A stretch of 64,000 nt of DNA from Vinca minor. Lineage: Eukaryota > Streptophyta > Magnoliopsida > Gentianales > Apocynaceae. The stretch spans positions 2,604,001 to 2,668,000 of the forward strand of contig JAOCZM010000285.1 of NCBI GenBank assembly GCA_026122235.1, in the 5' to 3' direction. The notes under the pieces are model-generated. The model made no database searches and was not told where the DNA came from. It saw only the letters and a program-made list of their open reading frames with translations. Position numbers and translations under genes: made by a program. Positions 32,637 to 44,255 of this stretch are shown here, piece by piece; position 1 is the first letter of the stretch, and each line of letters begins with the position of its first letter.

Positions 32637-33221
32637 CTACTTGAGCATCCTGTGCATTTCATGTATGGTCTTCTCCATGGCATGTATGTTGAAGTTCATA
32701 ACAAATTTGTCATACTCCGGTGGGAGTGAGCCCAAGATCATATATGTGGCCATGTCATGACCTACGAGAGCCCCAAGTTTCTCAAGTTGATCAAGATAGC
32801 CCTTCATCTTAAGAATATGTGCACTTACAGAGGTGCCAGGGGCCATCTTGCAACTGTTCAACGCCTTAGTGGTGAGGAACCTTTCACGACGGGCTTGCTC
32901 TTGGAACATTTCCTTGACCTGGCCCATCATCTGGAAAGCTTCAACCCCTTCAAACTGTTTTTGAAGTTCACTGCTCATTGTGACTAACATGAGACAAGTC
33001 ACATCATTAGAATCATCAGAGTGCTTCTTCCAATCATCTTTCTCAGCCCTAGGGGCGTTGTTTGCAGGCTGTTCAGCAATATCCGTATCAAGAATGTATA
33101 GCTTTCTTTCCTGTTTAAGGACAATCCTTAAGTTGCGGGCCCAATCAAGGAAATTGGTCCTGCTTAGTTTTTCCTTCTCAATGACGAATCGCAATGAATT
33201 GTGTGATGTATTGGTTGCCAT
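32637..33221 (-). CDS. gag: Copia 1 Gag, truncated by an in-frame stop
   Basis: 194 codons on the minus strand from MATNTSHNSLRFV to ...MHRMLK, where a TAG at 32637-32639 replaces the CAG (Gln) of the plus-strand copy. It contains a UBN2/copia-type Gag core (FLDWARNLRIVLKQERKLY, SDDSNDVTCLMLVTM, GSLPPEYDKFV). The start ATG is the same as in the intact homologue at 42168. The product would lack the zinc knuckle encoded downstream in the same frame region. Confidence 0.88.
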   Translation of the reverse strand: MATNTSHNSLRFVIEKEKLSRTNFLDWARNLRIVLKQERKLYILDTDIAEQPANNAPRAEKDDWKKHSDDSNDVTCLMLVTMSSELQKQFEGVEAFQMMGQVKEMFQEQARRERFLTTKALNSCKMAPGTSVSAHILKMKGYLDQLEKLGALVGHDMATYMILGSLPPEYDKFVMNFNIHAMEKTIHEMHRMLK

Positions 33222-34581
33222 TATCTACATTAAATTATTTGCAAAGTTATTAGTTTTTGAGCAAAAACCTTTCCACAATTTCAACACTTGATAAATGGTG
33301 GAAAATAACATTTTACGATAGTTATAAGTTAGCTTTGGCTTATCCCCATAATTAAAGTAAAATCAACCTATGGGAATGATATCTATATGTCCCGGCTATT
33401 TCCCATTTTATGCCCTAGGCCCAAAACTATTTTGATAGCCTAGTTAAGTCGAACCATGTCTAAGCATATGGAAATCACTATTTTCCCATCTCCTCTTGCC
33501 TAGATAACCACTTATCTGTTGCTTTGGCAAGCAGAAAAAATGATGATCCAAGCTGAAGGAGTGCTTAGGATATGGTAGGTATTTAAGACTTAATTAAAAT
33601 GATTAAATGTGACGTATAACAACCAATCCCCATAAGACATAAAATAAGCATCTCATGCAATATATAAAGCATAAAAGTAAACGTGAGATAGCATGGCCTA
33701 ATCCTATGATGACTCCCACGAGCCTTGTGGGAGCCAATGGTCAATCTAAGTCAATATCCATCTCATGGATAAAGTCTTCGATCCAGCGTCCTCCAATCTT
33801 GTTACATAATTACATGGGCATACCCAGCCTTCAACGTAAAGCAGTAAAACTAGTCTAAGAAAGCAATTACGATTTTACAATATTGAAAAATGGCTCGCAG
33901 GTCGTATTATAAAATTACAACCCAAAAATATGTAAAACAAGAGGGGTATAGTAGGCCATGCTATTCACCATGCTAAAACTCACATAAAGCATAATGAAAT
34001 AAAAGCGAGTACATATACAAAGTCTTAGGTCAGCGGAACGCGGACGGTCGCGATTTACCCCTCAATCGCCTTACTTACATAATCGGATTATGCATTGGTT
34101 AATCAGATTAACGCATGAAGTATAACCGAATTAATCGAATTACTAACGGATTAATAGAAACTGTTTATGCTGTAATTACCGAATTCACATAAACAGTTTA
34201 TGTTTTAATTACCGAATTCACAGAAACAGTTTATGCTGTAATTACCGAAATCACAAAAACAGTTATGCAGTAATTACCGAAATCACAGAAATAGTTTATG
34301 TTGTAATTACCGAAATCACAGAAACAGTTTATGCTGTAATTATCGAATTACTGACAGAATCATAAGTAGTTCATGCGATATTAATCGAATTAATAATATA
34401 CAAAATCGTTTATGCATATCAAAATATACAGAAACATGATTAACGAAATCTGTTTATGCAAATATCACATATATTGAACAATAGATATAATCTTTTCTGT
34501 TTTCACACATACACATACCAAATCAAAATTGATAGTGTTATGATGTGATTAACAATATCGAATTCGAATAATATGAGCAAA
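33222..34581 (-). other. Copia 1 leader with 33-bp tandem repeats (34158-34354)
   Basis: Untranslated leader of about 1.36 kb. Six copies of a 33-bp unit (one 32) start at about 34158, 34191, 34224, 34257, 34289 and 34322, each around GTTTATGCTGTAATTACCGA. The plus-strand Copia leader has related but more scrambled AT-rich motifs. No frame of interest. Confidence 0.75.
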
Positions 34582-34593
34582 GCTCTAATACCA
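34582..34593 (-). other. Copia 1 primer-binding site (variant)
   Basis: The minus strand reads TGGTATTAGAGC, one base different from TGGTATCAGAGC in Copia 2, one base from the LTR end. Confidence 0.8.
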
Positions 34594-34594
34594 C

Positions 34595-36122
34595 TAAAGG
34601 GATTCATGGGCAGAAATTCGTTCTAAACACCCATGAGTCCTCCCCCGAAGGATCCTCTCATACCATAGGAATCGAAAAAAAAACTAGACAGAAACTTACT
34701 TTTCGGGTTCAAGAATCTGATTCTTGAATGGAAGCTCATATTTCTTGGATACGTTGCTGCCACCAATGGATTTCCCTTTGTGGAATGTCCCTCTACCGGT
34801 ATCCACACGCCGAAACGAACAGTGATTGCTAGCTCTTCGTTTTTCTGAGTTTTGGGAATTAGAGAGAAAAAGGAGAGGCGGAATAGAAAATCTGATTTTC
34901 TAGGTCTTTCAGTATTTTGGCTGAAAAGCATTAACCACTAGGGTTTCGGCCAAGAGAAGTTTATATAGGGAATGAGAGGTTGTTTCAAGCACAACTCCCA
35001 CGTCCTATCCACCTCTTTTGGTAGTGGGAGTCTATAACTCCCACGTCCTCTAGACTTCTGCTGGTAGTGGGAGTCTTTATCGGATAATAACTCCCACGTT
35101 ATCCCAGCTATACCGAAAATGCCCATTATCTCTAATTCGAATAATGACGCTTTATTATTCTCAGAAAAATGAATGTCAGATACAATGAACCTAGACACAT
35201 TCTAGATTCATTGAATATGGCCATGAAGCTCGTTAGCTCGTCTATGCGTGTGACCCTGTAGGTTCAAATCACAATGGCAATGAAAACACAATTAGTAGTA
35301 GTGTGAGTTCATAAATCACAAGCGGTCCCTAGCAGGACATTGTGACTACCCAAAGTGAACGAATATACAACGGAACCTAATATCAGTCTACTATTTAATC
35401 CCTTTGTCTCGCGATATCCTAATTAAGCATAAGGCATGGTAGTCGTCGCCCTTATTAAGCTTAATTGTATTTATGCTCGATCTCCGACTAAACTGTTCCA
35501 TCAAACAATATTTAATAACCACTTTATTAAATACGTTTGAGCACGGCCATGCATTTAAACAGTCTTTCCCTATCGAGGGGCCCATGGATATCTCTCTCTA
35601 ATAAGAGAGGGACAAATTCCTTACAATGCCTCTCATATTCAAGCCATGGTAGAACACTACATCCGATCATCAGTCGTATTGATTACTCGATTAAAAGCAA
35701 CGTACGACTGAGTCAAAACGTGGCTCCATTCATGCTAGAATCAATGGAGACATAAGGTCTAAGGATTCTAAAATAGTATTGAGGAAATAATACATATGAC
35801 TAAGGACCATGAAGTATTAATTCTCTAACGGATCACGTTCGATACAATATATCTCAATACATTGCATCTATGCTATGATTTGTACTCATTACACATGATT
35901 AGTGAAACATAATCATCAATCAAACATCATACTAGTTTCATTTCATTGTAAAGTAGATTACATAAAACTAGGGACAACTAGAATAGTAATTACATAAGCA
36001 AATGAGTTTTACTATCAAATCACGCATTTGATGTTCATAAGCAAAATTAACTATTCAGATGAAATGCTCAAAAAGATATAAAATGTACAACATATGCTAA
36101 TGGTCCTAGGGCACTACTAACA
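34595..36122 (-). repeat. Copia 1 5' LTR
   Basis: 1528 bp; minus-strand start TGTTAGTAGTGCCC at 36122. The end at 34595 reads ...CCCTTTA, one base off the usual CCCTTCA. Confidence 0.9.
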
Positions 36123-37026
36123 CGAATCAGCCGGAATAATTATTTGAATGGATACATAAACTTAATAACATGTTTGCTAGTCATGATTATTCGGAGGGTA
36201 GAAATGTAAAGATGGAAGCCAAGGGATTTTTTAGTATTGCATCAAAGTGGTGGCAAGAGGAATGTATAATTAGGCAAAGAGCGGGACAACGGCCTATTGA
36301 TAGTTGGAATGAATTGAAAGCTATGATGAAACAAAAATTTGTGATCCCATATTACTTTGATGAACAAGACAAGAGGTTACAAAGGCTTACACAAGGTTCC
36401 AAATCGATAGATGAAAATTATGAAGAGATGGGATTAGCCCGGATTCGAGTTGACATTCAAGAAGATATGGAAGCTGCATTGATAGATTCTTGGCAGGTTT
36501 TAATGATGATATTAGGCCAAAGGTGGAAAGAGTTAATCATGTTGATCTTATGGAGATGGTGGACCTGCAGAGCAAATTGTGAGGCAAATCAAAGAGAAGA
36601 ATAAGGGACTAATTCGGCTAAATTTTCACATTGGAAAAAGCCAAATCAGCCCCCTTCAAATTCTTGTGTTGGGCAGCGGCAAAGTAAAGATAATAGCTAT
36701 TTTGGGGCTGCCAAGACAGCCACAATTCAAGAAATAGATAGCAAAACATCCGCCATTACATCTTGGAAGGCATCTATGAAAGAACTATGGGAAGGCATGG
36801 AACGACTAGATGAATACATCAAAAATTGGAAAATTCAAGAAGAATCCGAGATCATAGTAGAAAGCTTGCCAAAGAATGATATAATACAAGATGATACAAA
36901 TTTGTAAAGTGAAGAAGACAAGGATGAAGCCGAGCCAAAAGTTGAGTTGAAAGAAAAGATTGATCTTGTTATTGCATCCCGCGATCTAGATGATTCGAGG
37001 ACGAATCCTTTTTGAGAAAGAGAGGA

Positions 37027-37745
37027 TGATACGGTACTATCCGGGAAGCTTGAAGAGGTCATTTGGATAAATGACCTCATAATTAACTCATGTATTCCAA
37101 ATACAAGCTTCAAAGTAAAGCCTTTGTTCCAAGTGTTGAAAGCATCTATTCTAAAGGTTCTAGAGTTAAAGAAGCCTTCAAATAAAACTAGACACAAGGA
37201 TCAAAGTCATCTAATAGCATTTGAAGGAAAGATACATAATTGGAAGGAAAATGGTTGAAATGGTATTTTAGTCATTTGATGATTAAAGTCTATTTTCAGA
37301 TTTTATTATATTGTTTAATTTGCCATGTTGGCCGAAATAAGCTAGCTAAATAAAAGGACATGTTGTCCTTGATGTTAGGTAGTGTTTTTAGTTATCTAGG
37401 AGTTGTAGATTCCTAATCTTTAAAGGACTCTTATTTGTGGTTCATTAGGCTATGAAATTCCACTCTATTTAAGAGGGATTTCAGCCATGTTATTATGAGA
37501 TTTGATATGATATTTTAAGGTTATTCCTTAGTTACTTTGTATTCGATTCTCTATGCAGAATTCATTCATCCCATTGAGTTACCGTATCAATAAGTTTGGT
37601 TTATACTTATTGTGGTGTTTCAGCCCCTATTGATAATCAACCTTGCGAGAGAAAGGTTGTTTATATTCCTCATAAACTGTTCGAGATAAAGAAAGATCGG
37701 GCATTCAAGCTGAACCTTAGTATTCTGTACAACGGTACCGCATCT
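37027..37745 (+). repeat. GyN3 LTR, unit 1
   Basis: About 719 bp, from TGATACGGTACTATCC to ...GGTACCGCATCT (last bases mutated). It keeps the 10-bp-arm hairpin near the 5' end and the TATTTAAGAGGG promoter region. Confidence 0.88.
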
Positions 37746-38624
37746 TATTACAAAAAAAAAAAAAAAAAAAATTATTGTTCGCGGTTCTGTTCATCCGGAT
37801 TGAAAATCAAGAAAATCAAGAAACGTCAAGATTGATTCGAATTTCGAGGGGCAACCGTGAATGAATTTTGACAAGGAGCAGCCGTGAGTTCAAGAAGATC
37901 AACTTTAAAGAAAATCAAGAAGCTTAAAGACTCCATCTTTTTAAAGATTTCAACAAATTCATGCAAAGATGAGGCAACAATTTGATCAAGCACATGACAA
38001 CTTTGATTATGTTGATAAAAGGTATGGCTTCCAACATATTATAAAATCAAGATATGATGATTCTTATTTTTATCCATATGATCCACAAAGGGATAAAAAG
38101 TTTTAGCAAGTTTGCAACCCTATTGATGCGATCAAGATTCCATCTTTTGAAGGTACGAATGAGCCGGAATTATTATTTGAATGGATACATAAACTTATTA
38201 ACATGTTTCAGTGGAAAAAGCCAAATCAGCCCCCTTCAAATTCTTGTGTTGGGAAGCGGCAAAGTGAAGATAATAGCTATTTTGGGGCTGCCAAAACAGC
38301 CACAATTCAAGAAATAGATAGCCAAACATCCGCCATTACATCTTTGAAGGCATCTATGAAAGAACTATGGAAAGGCATGGAACGACTAGATGAATACATC
38401 AAAAATCGGGAAATTCAAGAAGAAGCCGAGATCATAGTAGAAAGCTTGCCAAAGAATGATGTAATACAAGATGATACAGATTTGGAAAGTGAAGAAGACA
38501 AGGATGAAGCCGAGCCAAAGTTCGAAAGTTTGCCAAAAGATGAGTTGAAAGAAAAGATTGATCTTGTTATTGCATCCCGCGATCTAGATGATTTGAGGAC
38601 GAATCCTTTTCGATAAAGCGAGGA
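37746..38624 (+). pseudogene. GyN3 unit 1 gag remnant, internally deleted
   Basis: A poly-A run and short leader precede the Gag start region. The Gag core is then deleted: the sequence jumps near 38209 from the segment LFEWIHKL to the KKPNQPPSNSC segment, losing about 460 bp relative to unit 0. The remaining frame 38203-38616 (137 codons) runs MFQWKKPNQPP through the acidic part ELWKGMERLDEYIKNREIQ to the pol tail motif DDLRTNPF. This frame is open, unlike in the later units. Confidence 0.82.
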
Positions 38625-38650
38625 TGATACGGTACTATCCGGGAAGCTTG

Positions 38651-38678
38651 AAGAGGCCATTTGGATAAATGGCCTCAT
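38651..38678 (+). repeat. Compensated hairpin in unit 2 LTR
   Basis: Arms GAGGCCATTT and AAATGGCCTC around GGAT. Units 0 and 1 and the solo LTR at 6599 have GAGGTCATTT/AAATGACCTC, so T-A became C-G with pairing kept. Distal array units lost the second arm. Confidence 0.6.
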
Positions 38679-39068
38679 AATTAACTCATATATTCCAAAT
38701 ACAAGCTTCAAAGTAAAGCCTTTGTTCCAAGTGTTGAAAGTATCTATTCTAAAGGTTCAAGAGTTAAAGAAGCCTTCAAATAAAGCTAGACACAAGGATT
38801 AAAGTCATCTAATAGCATTTGAAGGAAAGATACATAATTGGAAGGAAAATGGTTGAAAGGGTATTTTAGTCATTTGATAATTAAAGTCTATTCTAGACTT
38901 TAATTATATTTTCAGATTTTATTAGCCATGTTGGCCGAAATAATAGGACATGTTGTCCTTGATGTTCGGTAGTGTTTTTAGTTATCTAGGAGCTTAGAGT
39001 CCTAATCTTTAAAGGACTCTTATTTGTGGCTCATTAGGCTTCGAAATTCCACTCTATTTAAGAGGGAT

Positions 39069-40615
39069 TGTTAGTAGTGCCCTAGGACCATTAGCACATG
39101 TTGTGCGTTTTATTATCTTTTGAGCATGTAATTGAATAGTTAATTACGCTTTTGATTATCAAATGTGTGATTTGATAGTAAAACTCATTAGCTTATGTAA
39201 TTACTATTCTAGAAGTCCCTAGTTTTATGTAATGCTTATTTACTATGAAATAAAACTAGTATGATTGTTGATTGATGATCTTGTTTTACTGATCATGTGT
39301 AATGGATACAAATCACATCATAGATGCAATATATAGGGATACATTGTATTGGACGTGATCCGTTTGAGAAGTAATACTTCATGGTCTTAAGTCATAAGTA
39401 TTACTTCGTCAATACTATTTTAGAATCCTTAGACCTTATGTCTTCATTGATTCTAGTATGAATGGAGCCACGTTTTGACTCGATCGGGACGTTACTTGTA
39501 ACAGAGTAATCAATACGACCGATGATCGGATGTAGTGTCCTATCATAGCTTGAATGTGAGAGACATTGTAAGGAATTTGTCCCTCTCTATTATTGAGAGA
39601 GATATCCATGGGCCCCTCGATAGGGAAAGACTGTTTAAATGCATGGCCGTGCTCAAATGTATTTGATAAAGTGGTTATCAAATGCTATTTGTCGAAACAG
39701 ATCTACCCGGAGATCGAGCATAAATACAATTAAGCTTAATAAGGGTGACGACCACCATGCCTTATGCTTAATTAGGATATCGCGAGACAAAGGGATTAAA
39801 TAGTGGATTGATATTAGGTTCCGTTGTATATTCATTCACTTTGGGTAGTCACAATGTCCCTGCTAGGGGACCGCTTGTGATTTATGGACTCACACTACTA
39901 CTAAGTGTGTTTTCATTGCCATTGTGAGATGAACCTACGAGGGTCACACGCATAGACGAGCTAACGAGCTTTATGTCCAGATTCAATGAATCTAGAATGT
40001 GTCTAGGTTCATTGTATCTGACATTTGTCTTTCTGAAAATAATAAAGTGTTTATTATTCGAATTAGAGATAAAGGGGCATTTTCGGTATAGTCTGGGATT
40101 ACGTGGGAGTTATTATCCGATAAGGACTCCCACTACCAGAGAATTATAGGAAACGTGGGAGTTAGAGACTCCCACTGCCGAGAGGAGTTGGGGATGTGAG
40201 AGTTGGTTATAGGAACAAACTCTCACACCCTATATAATGATCTCTTGGCCGAAAACCCTAGGGGTAAGATTTTCAAACTGAAATAACATAGAGAATCAAA
40301 AACCGTTTTTTTTCTTCTCTAGCCTCTCCCTTTTTCTCTCTAACTCCCGAAAATCAGAAAAGACGAAGAGCTAGCAATCACTGCCCGTTTCGTCGCGTGG
40401 ATACCGGTAGAGGGACTTTCCGCAAAGGGAGATCAATCGGTAGCAACATCCGATCCAAGAAACGCCAACCTCCATTCAAGAAGTAGCTTCTTGAATCCAA
40501 AACCGTAAGTTTTTCTTGCTGTTTCTTGCTGTTTTCGAATTGTTTCATATGAGCGGATCCTTCAGGGGAGGATCCATGGGTGTTTGGAACGAGTTTCCGC
40601 CCATGAATCCCTTCA
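39069..40615 (+). mobile_element. Copia solo LTR with TSD GGGAT
   Basis: 1547-bp Copia LTR from TGTTAGTAGTGCCC to ...AATCCCTTCA, in plus orientation. It is flanked by GGGAT at 39064-39068 and 40616-40620, and the GyN3 LTR resumes directly with TTCAGCCATG. Confidence 0.93.
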
Positions 40616-40647
40616 GGGATTTCAGCCATGTTTTTATGAGATTTGAT

Positions 40648-40836
40648 TCCGCAAGGGAAGACTCAAGGTGATCTTGCTGAGAGCTTAAAGACATAATCTT
40701 TCATTCAAGAATCAGATTCTTGAGCCAAGAAACGTAAGTTTTTTTCTTGTATTTTTCGATTCGTTTTGTATGAGCGGATCCTTCAGGGGAGGACTCATGG
40801 GTGTTTGGAACGAGTTTCCGCCCATGAATCCCTTCA
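40648..40836 (+). repeat. Copia 2 5' LTR remnant
   Basis: Only the last 190 bp of the LTR remain, starting at CCGCAAGGGAAGACTC and ending AATCCCTTCA. The join to host LTR shows a short ATT microhomology. Confidence 0.85.
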
Positions 40837-40837
40837 G

Positions 40838-42167
40838 TGGTATCAGAGCCTTCAGTGTTTGAATTCGATATTGTTAATCACATCTTAACATATATCAATT
40901 CCGATTTGGTGTGTGTGTGTGTGGAAACAGAAAAGATTGTATCTTTTGTTCAATATATGTGATATATGCATAAACTGATTTCGGCTCATCATGTTTATAT
41001 GTTTCTGTATATTCTGATATGCATAAACTGTTATGTATGCTATTAATTCGATTAATATTGCATGAACTGCTATCATATGTTTTTAATTCGATTAATTATG
41101 CATCAATTGCAATTGTATTGATTCGGTTAATCTGTTATTAATCTGCTTATATGCATATACTGTTTATGAATATGTTAATAATTCGATTAATTCGGTTATA
41201 CTTCCTGCGTTAATCTGATTAACCAATGCATAATCCGATTATGTAAGTAAGGCGATTGAGGGGTAAATCGGGGCAGAAAAACTCATTCGATGAGCTGATG
41301 AAGAATCAGATTTTAGCATGTGCAGAATCAGTCGCGGGACCGTCCGCGTTCCGCTGACCTAAGACTTTGTATATGTACTCGCTTTTATTTCATTATGCTT
41401 TATGTGAGTTTTAGCATGGTGAATATCATGGCCTACTAAACCCCTCTTGTTTTACATATTTTTGGGTTGTAATTTTATAATACGGCTTGCGAGCCGTTTT
41501 TCAATGTTGTCAAATTGTAATCGCTTTCTTAGATTAGTTTTACTACTTTACATTGAAGGCTGGGTATGCCCATGTAATTATGTAACAAGATTGGAGGACG
41601 CTGGATCGAAGACTTTGTCCATGAGATGGATATGGACTTAGATTGACCCCTGGCTCCCACAAGGCTCGTGGGAGTCATCATAGGATTAGGCCATGCTATC
41701 TCACGTTTACTTTTATACTTTATATATTGCATGAGATGCTTTTATTTTATGTCTTATGGAGCTTGATTTATTATACGTCACATAAATCATTTTAATTAAG
41801 TCTTAAAATGCCTACCATATCCTAAGCACTCCATGAGCTTGGATCATCATTATGTCTGCTTGCCAAAGCAATGGATAAGTGGTTATCTAAGTAAAAGGAA
41901 ATGGGAAATAGTGATTTCCATGTGCTTAGACATGGTTCGACTTAACTAGGCTACCAAAATAGTTTTGAGCCTAGGGCATAAAATGGGAAATAGCCGGGAC
42001 ATATAGATATCATTCCCATAGGTTGATTTTACTTTAATTATGGGGATAAGCCAAAGCTAACTTATAACTATCGTAAAATGTTATTTTCCACCATTTATCA
42101 AGTGTTGAAATTGTGGAAAGGTTTTTGCTCAAAAACTAATAACTTTGCAAATAATTTAATGTAGATA
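40838..42167 (+). other. Copia 2 primer-binding site (40838-40849) and leader
   Basis: TGGTATCAGAGC follows the LTR by one base. The leader of about 1.3 kb is AT-rich with a short TG run near 40910-40922 and repeated ATTCGATTAAT-like motifs. It has no coding signal apart from short chance frames. Confidence 0.8.
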
Positions 42168-44243
42168 ATGGCAACCAACACTTCACACAATTCATTGCGA
42201 TCCGTCCTTGAAAAGGAAAAACTAAGCGGGACCAATTTTCTTGATTGGGCCCGCAACTTAAGGATTGTCCTTAAGCAGGAAAGAAAGCTATACGTTCTTG
42301 ATACAGACATTCCTGAACAGCCTGCAAACAACGCCCCTAGAGCTGAAATAGATGCTTGGAAGAAGCATTTTGATGACTCTAACGATGTGACTTGTCTCAT
42401 GTTAGTCACAATGAACACTGACCTTCAAAAACAGTTTGAAGGAGTTGAGGCTTTCCAGATGATGGGCCAGCTCCAGGAAATGTTCCAAGAGCAAGCTCGT
42501 CATGAAAGATTCCTCACTACTAAGGCGTTGAATAGTTGCAAGATGGCCCCTGACACCTCTGTAAGTGCACATGTTCTTAAGATGAAGGGCTATCTTGACC
42601 AACTTGGGGCTCCCATAGGTCCTGACATGGCCACAGATATGATCTTGGGCTTACTCCCACCGGAGTATGACCAGTTTGTCATGAACTTCAACATGCATGG
42701 CATGGAGAAGTCCATACATGAGATACACGGGATGCTCAAGCAGGCTGAACTGAACATTAAGAAGACCCCTGAAGTCTTAATGGTTCAAAAAGGGAATTTC
42801 AAGAAGAAAGGAAATGGAAAGCCCATGGCCGAGAAGGGCAAAGGTAATAACAAGCCCAAACCCAAGGCCAAGGCACCAAAGGAAGGAGTTTGCTTCCATT
42901 GCAATGAACCAGGTCATTGGAAACGGAACTGCAAGCTCTATTTGGAAGAGAAGAAAAAGGGAAAAGCCAGTTTGACTGTCTCTCCAAGTATTTATGTTAT
43001 TGAAATTAACATGTCTGCTCCTACTTCATGGGTATTAGATACCGGTTGTGGATCTCACATTTGTGCAAATGTGCAGGGGTTCAAAAGGAGTAGATCACTG
43101 GCAAAAGGAGAAGTGGACCTGAGAGTAGCGAACGGAGCAAGAGTTGTTGTTGTTGCTACCGGGACATTTAATTTAGTTTTGCCAAGTGGCCTTATTATAG
43201 AACTGAATAATTGTCTTTATGTTCCAACTTTGAGTAGGAATATTATTTCAGTTTCTTGTTTGGATATTGAAGGTTTTGAATTAAATATTCTGAATAAAAT
43301 TTTCCCCATTCATAAAGATCGTATTTTCTATGGAGATGCCTCTTTGATGAATGGGCTTTATGTTCTTAACCTCGATGAATCCATTAAAAGGCCCATCTAT
43401 AACATTAATACTAAGAGGTTTAAATCCAATGACTTAAACCAAACCTACATTTGGCACTGTCGTTTGGGCCACATAAATGTGAAACGCATATCAAAACTCC
43501 ATAAATATGGAATTTTGACATCATTTGGCTTAGAGTCTTATGAGACTTGTGATTCTTGCTTGTTAGGCAAAATGACTAAAGCTCCATTTACTGGACAAAG
43601 TGAAAGAGCTTCTGATTTGTTGGGCCTCATACATGCAGATGTTTGTGGACCAATAAACACAAGTGCTAGAGGAGGATTTCAGTACTTCATCACATTCACA
43701 GATGATTTCAGTATATATGGCTACATCTATCTAATGAAACATAAATCAGAATCTTTTGGAAGATTCAAAGAATTTCAAAATGAAGTACAAAATCAACTTG
43801 GTAAAAGTATTAAGATACTTCGATCATATCTAGGTGGCGAATACCTTAACCAACAGTGTGACGAACATCTTAGGGGTTGTGGAATTGTTTCGCAATTAAC
43901 TCCTCCTGGCACACCACAATGGAATGGTGCGTCGGAACGGAGGAATCGCACCTTACTAGATATGGTTCGATCTATGATGAGTCAAACAAGTCTTCCAATT
44001 TCCTTTTGGGGCTACGCCCTAGAAACTGCTGCATTTATATTGAATAGAGTTCCTTCTAAAGCGGTTCAGAAAACTCCATATGAGATATGGACTGGGAAAC
44101 TGCCTAGTTTGTCATTTCTAAAAATTTGGGGATGCAAGGGGTATGTAAAACGCTTGTTATCTGATAAACTCGCCCCTAAATCTGACAAGTGTTTGTTTGT
44201 GGGATATGCTAAAGAAACTAAAGGATATTACTTCTATCTTTAA
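42168..44243 (+). CDS. gag-pol: Copia 2 Gag-protease-integrase polyprotein
   Basis: 691 codons from MATNTSHNSL. Domains: copia Gag core (about 1-210; FLDWARNLRIVLKQERKLY), lysine-rich stretch, zinc knuckle CFHCNEPGHWKRNC (about 242), protease with LDTGCGSHI (about 290), pre-integrase WHCRLGHINVKRISKLH (about 428) with CDSCLLGKM, and the integrase core. The first Asp lies in HADVCGPI (about 489). The second-Asp motif reads LRSYLGGEYL, whereas Copia 1 encodes RSDRGGEY, so the catalytic Asp is replaced by Tyr. The Glu region GASERRNRTLLDM is present. It ends at a TAA (44241-44243) where Copia 1 has CCA. The RT part continues in the same frame. Gag may be functional; integrase should not be. Confidence 0.92.
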   Translation: MATNTSHNSLRSVLEKEKLSGTNFLDWARNLRIVLKQERKLYVLDTDIPEQPANNAPRAEIDAWKKHFDDSNDVTCLMLVTMNTDLQKQFEGVEAFQMMGQLQEMFQEQARHERFLTTKALNSCKMAPDTSVSAHVLKMKGYLDQLGAPIGPDMATDMILGLLPPEYDQFVMNFNMHGMEKSIHEIHGMLKQAELNIKKTPEVLMVQKGNFKKKGNGKPMAEKGKGNNKPKPKAKAPKEGVCFHCNEPGHWKRNCKLYLEEKKKGKASLTVSPSIYVIEINMSAPTSWVLDTGCGSHICANVQGFKRSRSLAKGEVDLRVANGARVVVVATGTFNLVLPSGLIIELNNCLYVPTLSRNIISVSCLDIEGFELNILNKIFPIHKDRIFYGDASLMNGLYVLNLDESIKRPIYNINTKRFKSNDLNQTYIWHCRLGHINVKRISKLHKYGILTSFGLESYETCDSCLLGKMTKAPFTGQSERASDLLGLIHADVCGPINTSARGGFQYFITFTDDFSIYGYIYLMKHKSESFGRFKEFQNEVQNQLGKSIKILRSYLGGEYLNQQCDEHLRGCGIVSQLTPPGTPQWNGASERRNRTLLDMVRSMMSQTSLPISFWGYALETAAFILNRVPSKAVQKTPYEIWTGKLPSLSFLKIWGCKGYVKRLLSDKLAPKSDKCLFVGYAKETKGYYFYL

Positions 44244-44255
44244 TCAGAGAACAAA

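Larger units (their letters stand above)
27842..36122 (-). mobile_element. Copia element 1 (minus), TSD CGAAT
   Basis: Complete 8.3-kb Ty1/copia element with LTRs 27842-29269 and 34595-36122, primer-binding site 34582-34593 and gag-pol in the order GAG-PR-INT-RT-RNase H, the diagnostic copia order. It is flanked by CGAAT at 27837-27841 and 36123-36127, inside a GyN3 gag. The coding region is intact in outline but broken by stops and frameshifts. Sequence style resembles the TNT1-94-like group; the exact lineage is not assigned. Confidence 0.93.
27467..37026 (+). pseudogene. GyN3 unit 0 internal region, gag remnant, split by Copia
   Basis: Parts 27467-27841 and 36123-37026. A leader of about 180 bp precedes a possible ATG at 27649 (MRQQFDQ...). 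After the Copia insertion Gag resumes, with frame 36170-36604 (144 codons) showing the retrotransposon Gag core (WWQEECIIRQRAGQRPIDSW, YYFDEQDKRLQRLTQGSKS). A frameshift near 36490 and a stop near 36905 break it. The acidic coiled-coil-like C-terminal part runs directly into the pol tail motif DDSRTNPF before the next LTR. Protease, RT, RNase H and integrase are absent. This unit still has Lys in IASKWW, where all later array units have a stop. Confidence 0.82.

Noticed and set aside
10485..40849. TGGTATCAGAGC stretches as tRNA gene pieces
   Set aside because: They lie 1-2 bases from LTR ends and are primer-binding sites; no cloverleaf follows.
42098..42987. Antisense frames of 60-106 codons opposite Copia gag
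   Set aside because: Shadows of the sense gag reading frame, with no motif of their own.
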